From Competibacter_A sp003527885 (lineage in GTDB: Bacteria > Pseudomonadota > Gammaproteobacteria > Competibacterales > Competibacteraceae), in the NCBI GenBank assembly GCA_035442025.1, contig DAORPQ010000001.1:62001-126000 (forward strand): DNA of 64,000 nucleotides, written 5' to 3'. Each line of letters starts with the position of its first letter. Position 1 is the stretch's first letter. The notes beneath the pieces were generated by a model that saw only the letters and a list, made by a program, of their open reading frames with translations, was not told the origin of the DNA and ran no database searches. Below are positions 57,841-64,000 of the stretch, piece by piece. Made by a program: the position numbers and the translations under genes.

Positions 57841-57884
57841 ATAAAACCCCCGTCAGTCCTGGCGTGGAGCCAGAGCGGCGGGGG
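57841..57884 (-). terminator. Attenuator-like hairpin between gap and pgk
   Basis: On the minus strand CCCCCG pairs with CGGGGG, enclosing a second stem CTGGC/GCCAG, followed by TTTTAT. It ends directly before the pgk ribosome site. Partial termination here would give more gap than pgk transcript. Confidence 0.6.
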
Positions 57885-57930
57885 CGAGTGGTTTCAGCTC
57901 AGCAAGGAACCGCCACGGCGTGGCGACCGC

Positions 57931-58929
57931 TTACTTGGCCATGACGCGAACCATTTCCAGCACTTTGCAGGAATAACCCCATTCGTTGTCGTACCAGGCC
58001 ACGACCTTGACGAAGTTGTCGTCCAGGGCGATACCGGCGTCGGCGTCGAAGGTGGAGGTGTTGCTCTCACCACGGAAATCGGTGGCGACCACTTTATCCT
58101 CGGTATAGCCCAACACACCCTTCATTGCGCCTTCGGAAGCGGCCTTCATGGCGGCGCAGATGTCCTTGTAGGACGCGGGCTTGTTCAGTTCCACCGTCAG
58201 ATCGACCACCGACACGTCGGAGGTCGGCACGCGGAACGCCATGCCGGTGAGCTTTTTGTTCAACTCGGGGATGACTTTGCCCACCGCCTTGGCGGCGCCG
58301 GTGGAGGACGGAATGATGTTTTCCAGAATACCGCGGCCGCCGCGCCAATCCTTGTTGGACGGGCCGTCCACGGTTTTCTGGGTGGCGGTGGCGGCGTGGA
58401 CGGTGGTCATCAGGCCGCGCTTGATGCCCCACTTGTCATTCAGCACCTTGGCCACGGGCGCCAGGCAGTTGGTGGTGCAGGATGCATTGGAGATGATCGC
58501 TTGGCCGGCGTATTTGTCGTGGTTCACGCCGTAGACGAACATCGGGGTGTCATCCTTGCTGGGCGCGCTTTGGATGACTTTCTTGGCGCCGGCGGCGAGG
58601 TGCTTCTTGCAGGTTTCTTCGGTCAGGAACAGGCCGGTGGACTCGACGACGATATCGGCGCCCACCTCGTTCCACTTCAGTTCGGCGGGGTCCTTGACGG
58701 CAGTCAGGCGAATTTTCTTGCCGTTGACGGTCAGCGTGTTGCCGTCGACTGCAACCTTGCCCTCAAACTTGCGATGCACCGAGTCGTATTGCAGCATGTA
58801 GGCCAGATAATCGGGTTCGAGCAGGTCGTTGATGCCGACGATCTCGATATCGGGAAAATCCTTCACCGCAGCCCGAAACACCATGCGACCGATGCGGCCA
58901 AACCCGTTGATGCCAACTTTGATAGCCAT
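57931..58929 (-). CDS. gap: Glyceraldehyde-3-phosphate dehydrogenase
   Basis: NAD-dependent glycolytic dehydrogenase. The 332-residue protein has KVGINGFGRIGRMVFRA, the catalytic Cys in SNASCTTNCLAP, the substrate segment and the ending AWYDNEWGYSCKVLEMVR. An Asp-containing motif (VGINDLLEPDYLAYMLQYDS) fits the type I enzyme. It lies between tkt and pgk; ATG at 58929 has GGAGGA upstream. Confidence 0.98.
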   Translation of the reverse strand: MAIKVGINGFGRIGRMVFRAAVKDFPDIEIVGINDLLEPDYLAYMLQYDSVHRKFEGKVAVDGNTLTVNGKKIRLTAVKDPAELKWNEVGADIVVESTGLFLTEETCKKHLAAGAKKVIQSAPSKDDTPMFVYGVNHDKYAGQAIISNASCTTNCLAPVAKVLNDKWGIKRGLMTTVHAATATQKTVDGPSNKDWRGGRGILENIIPSSTGAAKAVGKVIPELNKKLTGMAFRVPTSDVSVVDLTVELNKPASYKDICAAMKAASEGAMKGVLGYTEDKVVATDFRGESNTSTFDADAGIALDDNFVKVVAWYDNEWGYSCKVLEMVRVMAK

Positions 58930-59020
58930 GCTTTCCTCCAACTGTGTGGTGAGCGAAACGTGTGGTTATTGATAAAGGGGACGGATGCGGTCATCCGCCC
59001 GGAAAGACATAGAAAGATAT

Positions 59021-59048
59021 AGTATAAACCTTAAGCTTTAACCGGCAA
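59021..59048 (-). promoter_or_regulatory. Candidate gap promoter
   Basis: TTGCCG (59048-59043) and TATACT (59026-59021) with a 16-bp spacer lie upstream of gap and downstream of tkt. TATACT matches 5 of 6 -10 bases. Confidence 0.45.
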
Positions 59049-59073
59049 AAAGTCAGCACCGGCGCCGGTAAAT

Positions 59074-61164
59074 TTAGAACAGCGCCGCCACGGCGGCCGT
59101 CACCCGTTCGACGGTGAAGCCGAAGTGCTGGAAGATGATTTCCGGCGGACCCGACTCGCCGAAACAATCGATACCGACCACGGCGCCTTGAGGGCCGGCG
59201 TATTTGTACCAGGGCGCGGTCACCCCGGCCTCGACCACCACGCGCCGGGTCACCGCCGCCGGCAACACCGACTCGCGATAGGCGGGGTCCTGGGCGTCGA
59301 ACACGTCCACCGAAGGCATGGAGACGACACGGACCCGCCGCCCCTGGCCGTTCAGTTCCTTCGCCGCTCCGACCGCCAGCTGCACCTCGGAACCCGTCGC
59401 AATGATGATCGCCTCGGGATCGTCCCCGCAATCGAGCAGCACGTAACCGCCGCGCGCGATGGCGCGCACTTGCTCGGGCGTGCGGTCCTGATGCGGCAGC
59501 TTCTGGCGGGTGAAGATCAAGGCGGTCGGGCCGTTGACCCGCTCCAGCGCCATCTTCCAGGCTACGGCGGTTTCGGTGGTGTCGCAGGTCCGCCACACCG
59601 ACAGATCGGGAATGATCCGCAAGCTGGCGACGTGCTCGACCGGCTGATGGGTCGGGCCGTCGCCGCCCACACCGATGGAATCGTGCGTCAGCACGAACAT
59701 GCAACGAATCTTCATCAAGGCCGACATGCGGATGGCGCTGCGGCCGTAATCGGCGAACATCAGGAAGGTGCCGCCGAACGGCACATAGCCGCCGTGCAGC
59801 GCCAGACCGTTCATGATGGCGTTCATCGCGAATTCGCGGGCGCCGTAGAAGATTAAATTGCCGTCCGGGTGTTCGAAATCGACCGGCCGGGAACCCTCCC
59901 AGGGAATGCCGGTGGATTCGGCCAGATCCGCCGAGCCCCCGACCAAACTGGGAAAATGCGGGCCGTAAAACTTCAGCGCGAGTTGCGAGCCGGCGCGGGT
60001 GGCGAGATCTTCGCGCCGCCGCTGGGTGGCGTGAATGAATTCCCAAGCGATGGTGTCCCAATCGTCGGGAAAGCCGCAGGCGATGCGCCGGTCGAATTCC
60101 GCCGCCCGTTCGGGGAACTGCGTGCGGTAGCGCGAGAACATCTCGTTCCACTCCGCTTCCCAGGCCGCGCCCTTGGTGCGGGCGTCGAAGGCGCGATAAA
60201 TCTCGGGCGGCACCACGAACGCATCATGCCGCCAGCCGATGTTTTCGCGGGTGGCGGCGACCTCGCTGGCCCCCAGCGGCGCGCCGTGGGACTTCTCGCT
60301 GCCGCCCTTGTTCGGCGCGCCCTTGGCGATGGTGGTCTTGCAGCAGATCAGCGTCGGCCGTTCGTGAAACGCCCGCGCTTGTTCGATGGCGACATGGATC
60401 GCCCCGGGGTCGTGGCCATCGATATTCGGAATCACATGCCAGCCCATCGCCTCGAAGCGCAGCGCCACATTCTCGCGGAACCAACCCTCCACCTTGCCGT
60501 CGATGGAGATGCCGTTGTCGTCGTACAGACAAATCAGCTTGCCCAAACCCCAGATGCCGGCCAGCGAGCAGGCTTCGTAGGAAATCCCTTCCATCAGGCA
60601 GCCATCACCCAAAATGACGTAGGTATAGTGATCGACCACGGGAAAACCGGGTCGGTTGAAGCGGGTCGCCAGCGCCCGTTCGGCGAGCGCCATGCCCACG
60701 CCGTTCGCCAAGCCCTGACCCAACGGCCCGGTGGTGGTTTCCACCCCGGCGGTGCGGCCGTACTCGGGATGGCCCGGTGTGCGCGAACCCAACTGGCGGA
60801 ATTTACGGAGATCCTCGATGGTGAGATCGTAACCGCTCAGATGCAGCAGCGAATACTGCAACATTGAACCGTGGCCGTTGGACAGGATCAGGCGGTCGCG
60901 GTTGAACCATTTGGGATTGGCCGGATTGTGCCGCAAGAAATCGTTCCACAACACCATGCCGAAATCGGCCATGCCCATCGGCGCGCCCGGATGGCCGGAT
61001 TCGGCCCGCTGCACGGCGTCCATGCTCAAAGCGCGGATGGCGTTTGCCAGTTCCCGGCGAGCGGGGGCTTGGGAGGCTGGCGGACCGGCGGGACCGGCTT
61101 CAGCCGCGGCTTCGGTGATGGTGTCCAACAAATTCCGGGCGGCCAATTCGCTACGCGAGGGCAT
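59074..61164 (-). CDS. tkt: Transketolase
   Basis: Thiamine-diphosphate enzyme of the pentose phosphate pathway, also of the Calvin cycle when present. The 696-residue protein has an N-terminal extension of about 35 residues (Ala/Pro-rich), then ALSMDAVQRAESGHPGAPMGMAD, the cofactor motif LGDGCLMEGISYEA, HDSIGVGGDGPTHQPVEHV and the C-terminal domain. It heads tkt-gap-pgk, the gene order of cbb-type and many gammaproteobacterial glycolytic clusters; no rubisco or phosphoribulokinase gene is seen. The ATG at 61164 has AGGAGAG upstream; a TTG codon directly precedes it. Confidence 0.97.
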   Translation of the reverse strand: MPSRSELAARNLLDTITEAAAEAGPAGPPASQAPARRELANAIRALSMDAVQRAESGHPGAPMGMADFGMVLWNDFLRHNPANPKWFNRDRLILSNGHGSMLQYSLLHLSGYDLTIEDLRKFRQLGSRTPGHPEYGRTAGVETTTGPLGQGLANGVGMALAERALATRFNRPGFPVVDHYTYVILGDGCLMEGISYEACSLAGIWGLGKLICLYDDNGISIDGKVEGWFRENVALRFEAMGWHVIPNIDGHDPGAIHVAIEQARAFHERPTLICCKTTIAKGAPNKGGSEKSHGAPLGASEVAATRENIGWRHDAFVVPPEIYRAFDARTKGAAWEAEWNEMFSRYRTQFPERAAEFDRRIACGFPDDWDTIAWEFIHATQRRREDLATRAGSQLALKFYGPHFPSLVGGSADLAESTGIPWEGSRPVDFEHPDGNLIFYGAREFAMNAIMNGLALHGGYVPFGGTFLMFADYGRSAIRMSALMKIRCMFVLTHDSIGVGGDGPTHQPVEHVASLRIIPDLSVWRTCDTTETAVAWKMALERVNGPTALIFTRQKLPHQDRTPEQVRAIARGGYVLLDCGDDPEAIIIATGSEVQLAVGAAKELNGQGRRVRVVSMPSVDVFDAQDPAYRESVLPAAVTRRVVVEAGVTAPWYKYAGPQGAVVGIDCFGESGPPEIIFQHFGFTVERVTAAVAALF

Positions 61165-61454
61165 CAACTCTCTCTCCTACATCAGCGTCAACTATGGGGA
61201 ACTACGGGGAACAATGCGCGGTGACTTCGGAAAACGCGCACCGCGCCCCGACTGCGCGCGTCGCTCTTGCTGGGACGTTCACCGGAGAGATCACGAGGGA
61301 TGTCCGGTCGCGCCAAACCCCCCTTTGGGATTCGGTTCGGCCGAAAAATGGCGGCGATTATAGGAAAAATTGCCCATCCCGCCAAATCATTTATTCCCGA
61401 CGCGCGCCGACCGCGGCCGATCCAACCGGTTTCGACAAGCTCGGCGGACAGCGC

Positions 61455-62630
61455 TCAATCCCGGCGCAAGCTGTCGGAAATGGCGACCGGGGTCGGATAA
61501 TTCAGCACCAGATAGTAGGTCGAGGCGATGAAGGTCAACAGCGTCGTTGCCTGCACCAGGTAGGACGCCTCCCGGCCGATCAATTGAGTTTGCTGGGCCA
61601 TCACCGCGATCAAAAGCGCAAACTCGCTGACTTGCCCCAGCCGCACCCCGACTTCCATGGCGATGCGAGGCCGTTCCCCGGTCCATTGCAGGAAGCCGCG
61701 AAACACCCACGGTTTGCCCAACATCAGCACTGTACCCAATGCCAAGGTCGGCAGCGCCACCACCACCAACATGCCCAAATCGAAGCCCGCACCCAGCGAA
61801 AAGAAGAAAAGCACCAGAAAAAAATCACGCAACGGCTTGAGGCTGTCGGCGATGTACAGCGAAATCGGGCTGCTGGCCAGCGCCACCCCCCCGATAAAAG
61901 CGCCGATGGCGTAGGATAGCCCCGCCAGCGCCGCGACCTCCGAGATGCCCAGACACCAGCCGATGGCGGTCAAGAAGATGTATTCGCGAATCTTGTCGAA
62001 CTTGCCGATCAGCGGGATCAGCACGTAACGCGCGGCGAGAAAGGCGAACCCTAGCAGCAGCGGCAACGTGATAACCAACAAACCCAAACCTTGTAGCGAG
62101 GAGCCGCGCCCGCCCAACCCTTCGAGCAACAGCAGCACGGCGATGGCGAGCATGTCTTGCAACAGCAAGATGCTAATGATGATCTCACCGGTATGTTGGT
62201 GGTGCAGGGTGCGGGTCGGCAGCAGCTTGAGGCCGATGATGGTGCTGGAAAAAGTCATCGCCATACCGATCAGCAGGCTTTCGCCCAGCGAGTAACCGAA
62301 CAGCCAAACGATCCAGCCGCTGGCGAGCGCGAACACCAAGGAAGTGCCGAGCGTGATCACGGTCGCCTTGCGCAGCATGTGCAGCAACCGCTGCGGCGAC
62401 AGATCCAAGCCCAACAGAAACAACAGGAACATGATGCCGATCTGGGCCATTTCCTCGATGGCCGAGGCGTTGTCGATCAGCTTGAAGCCGTAAGGGCCGA
62501 TCAGGATGCCTAACATGATATAGGCGATCGGGAGCGCTTGGCGCGCGTAGAGCGCCAGCGTGGCGAACAGCGCCGCGCCGGTAAAGATCAGGAACAGGGA
62601 AAAAATGATGGGGTTTTGGGCTTCGTGCAT
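61455..62630 (-). CDS. CPA2-family cation/proton antiporter (Kef type, no RCK)
   Basis: A 391-residue protein with about 12 membrane segments of the Na/H exchanger fold: LPIAYIMLGILIGPYGF, IGIMFLLFLLGLDLSP, the SSTIIGLKLL region and LLLQDMLAIAVLLLL, which carries the Asp of the ion site. The C-terminal RCK/TrkA-N domain of KefB/KefC (over 550 residues) is missing; the protein ends at LVLNYPTPVAISDSLRRD, so it is a membrane-domain-only member. Substrate (K+ or Na+) is not determined by sequence. Confidence 0.9.
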   Translation of the reverse strand: MHEAQNPIIFSLFLIFTGAALFATLALYARQALPIAYIMLGILIGPYGFKLIDNASAIEEMAQIGIMFLLFLLGLDLSPQRLLHMLRKATVITLGTSLVFALASGWIVWLFGYSLGESLLIGMAMTFSSTIIGLKLLPTRTLHHQHTGEIIISILLLQDMLAIAVLLLLEGLGGRGSSLQGLGLLVITLPLLLGFAFLAARYVLIPLIGKFDKIREYIFLTAIGWCLGISEVAALAGLSYAIGAFIGGVALASSPISLYIADSLKPLRDFFLVLFFFSLGAGFDLGMLVVVALPTLALGTVLMLGKPWVFRGFLQWTGERPRIAMEVGVRLGQVSEFALLIAVMAQQTQLIGREASYLVQATTLLTFIASTYYLVLNYPTPVAISDSLRRD

Positions 62631-62834
62631 CTGTCATTGGTTTCCGGCCGTGCAACGGTGGGCAGCATATCGAGGCCACCGTCGACAGGCCGTAACTATA
62701 ACAGTGTTCAGCCAGGTTTCAGACCTGGAACAAGACCGGAACCCTCAGCCAAATGAAGCGAAATCCCCAGTGATCACGGCCTTTGAGCGGGTCACGCCGG
62801 GCGTGGACCCGAAAGCGGACGGCACGGCAATCCG

Positions 62835-64000
62835 TTATCGGCACTCCTGCTGCACTCCTGGCGGCAAGCTCTTACACTCCGGCAGATTCCGCCGCCTCTG
62901 CTGCTCCTGCTGCTGTTGTTGCCGCTGCTGGATCGCCTGTTGGCGAGCCTGTTCCCGTTCCGCTTGCCGCTGGGCCTGTTCGGTTTGGCGTTGGGCATCG
63001 CGTTCCGCTTGCCGCTGGGCCTGTTCGGTTTGGCGTTGGGCCTCTCGCTCGGCCTGCCGTTGGGCGCGCTCCTGCTCGGTGCGCTGTCGGAACTGTTCCT
63101 GTTCCGCGTGCTGCCGCTGTTGGATCGCCTGCTGGCGCGCTTGCTCTCGCTCGGCCTGCCGTTGGGCGCGCTCCTGGTCGGATTGCTGCTGCCGGGCTTG
63201 ATCCCGTTCCGCCTGTCGTCGGGCCTGTTCGGCCTGCCGTTGGGTTTCGCGTTCCGCCTGTCGTTGGGCGCGCTCCTGCTCGGTCAGTTGCCGGGCCTGT
63301 TCTCGCTCGGTTTGTTGCCGCTGCTGGCTGGCCTGCTGGCGAGCCTGTTCCCGTTCCGCTTGCCGTTGGGTGCGCTCTTGCTCGGTCCGTTGATGGGTTG
63401 AATCTTGATCGGCTTGCCGTCTCTGCCCGCGTTCGGCCCATTGTCTGGCCCGTTCCCGCTCGGTTTGCTGGCGTTGGTCGTCCGTCATTTGCCGTTCCGG
63501 GCGCTGGCCGGTGCGCCCGTCAAAACCAGCAGACCCTGGGCCATTTCGGGGCGGACGATCCGCGCCCGGTTCGCGGCGCTCGACCCGGCTCTCGGGCGAT
63601 GCCCCAAAGCGACGCGGCCGCTCTGTCGGGGGTGGCGGGGCTAGCTCTGTTCTGACCACTTGCGGTTTGAACAACACCACCCGCCCCCCGCGAACCGGCC
63701 TTTCCCGCCTGACCGGTCGGCTGATTTCATCGACTTGATAGCGCGCCACCCGGACGCGCGCTTCTTCTTCATAACGGTCAGGATCAATGCTGCGATTCAC
63801 GATCCGTCGATTGATCACGTTGTAACGGGTCACATTCACCGTGGTGTTGATCAGCGCGACATTGCGGGGGCGCGGTACGATGAACCGCTCCAGGCCCTGA
63901 TTGAGAAACCGCCCCGTCGGCACGAAAGACCAGGAATTCCACCGGCTGCCGAAATCCCGGTCGGCGGGCGCGAAATCGGCCGCGGCATCGAACTCGACCG
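62835..64000 (-). CDS. Gln/Arg/Glu repeat protein, partial (5' end beyond window)
   Basis: The frame is open to the right edge, so at least 388 residues are seen. The N-terminal visible part has WNSWSFVPTGRFLNQGLERF and NTTVNVTRYNVINRRIVNRSI, similar to the tails of DUF6600-like secreted proteins, though I am not sure. It is followed by a Pro/Arg region and then about 200 residues of repeats such as RQAEREQARQQ and QRQTEQAQRQ, ending in a Cys-containing tail (CKSLPPGVQQECR). The repeats should be a long, polyampholytic helix or disordered region. A GTG inside the frame at 63923 is a possible start but the upstream residues look like real protein. Confidence 0.8.
   Translation of the reverse strand, partial: VEFDAAADFAPADRDFGSRWNSWSFVPTGRFLNQGLERFIVPRPRNVALINTTVNVTRYNVINRRIVNRSIDPDRYEEEARVRVARYQVDEISRPVRRERPVRGGRVVLFKPQVVRTELAPPPPTERPRRFGASPESRVERREPGADRPPRNGPGSAGFDGRTGQRPERQMTDDQRQQTERERARQWAERGQRRQADQDSTHQRTEQERTQRQAEREQARQQASQQRQQTEREQARQLTEQERAQRQAERETQRQAEQARRQAERDQARQQQSDQERAQRQAEREQARQQAIQQRQHAEQEQFRQRTEQERAQRQAEREAQRQTEQAQRQAERDAQRQTEQAQRQAEREQARQQAIQQRQQQQQEQQRRRNLPECKSLPPGVQQECR
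62870..63440 (-). repeat. Coding tandem repeats (Arg/Gln/Glu) in the terminal gene
   Basis: Related 33- to 36-bp units give AQRQAEREQARQQ-like runs in the minus-strand frame. The plus strand read in another frame gives an apparently hydrophobic Leu/Gly protein that is only an artefact of the repeat. Confidence 0.85.

Noticed and set aside
62870..63440. Possible CRISPR-like array because of regular repeats
   Set aside because: The units are directly adjacent, without unique spacers, and encode a continuous protein repeat.
62783..63655. Plus-strand frames that read as Leu/Gly/Val-rich membrane-like proteins
   Set aside because: They are repeats of the Gln/Arg gene read on the other strand; hydrophobicity is a by-product of CTG/GCC-rich repeats.

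Overview
The window is chromosomal DNA of a GC-rich, free-living gammaproteobacterium. The evidence is gene order: tRNA-fMet-rimP-nusA-infB-rbfA-truB-rpsO-pnp is laid out as in Escherichia coli, together with ffs-dnaX-ybaB, ilvB-ilvH-ilvC-pssA, a bioB-bioA-bioF-bioC-bioD operon, tkt-gap-pgk and zapE. The combination with trehalose genes treY/treZ and an exosortase-type acyltransferase would fit an environmental lineage such as the Competibacter/Chromatiales group, but that placement is inference.

0-12.8 kb: nearly everything is on the minus strand. A cut-off ybaB at the edge, dnaX, the small SRP RNA and tRNA-Ser(GGA) are followed by the transcription/translation operon from initiator tRNA to polynucleotide phosphorylase, then wrbA and a small membrane protein. 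12.8-14.2 kb: three plus-strand genes (a lipoprotein, a thioredoxin-like protein, acylphosphatase). 14.2-14.5 kb: a 280-bp AT-rich gap between convergent genes with three perfect DnaA boxes, the most interesting non-coding element here.

14.5-31 kb: proS, branched-chain amino acid genes (ilvBHC, leuA), a NYN/LOTUS protein, pssA, treYZ, a 4Fe-4S uracil-DNA glycosylase, rimI and a cold-shock protein. 30.8-35.8 kb: the biotin operon on the minus strand, preceded by a large GGDEF/EAL protein.

38.9-45 kb is the most accessory-looking part: an AT-rich gap, a methyltransferase, then a same-strand run of nucleotidase, TerD-trypsin fusion, exosortase-type acyltransferase, phosphate-binding-like periplasmic protein and outer-membrane barrel. 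45-54.5 kb returns to housekeeping genes (cysQ, zapE, a 2-hydroxyacid dehydrogenase, hemH, pip, dtd, parE). 54.6-55.4 kb is an intact IS1-family element with 8-bp target duplications. 56-61.2 kb holds a glycine-rich RRM protein and pgk, gap and tkt; 61.4-64 kb has a CPA2 antiporter and a Gln/Arg-repeat protein running off the edge.

In-phase short tandem repeats recur inside otherwise conserved genes (dnaX linker, nusA N-terminus, GGDEF/EAL sensor region, the terminal repeat protein). No CRISPR array, rRNA operon, prophage or toxin-antitoxin pair was seen.
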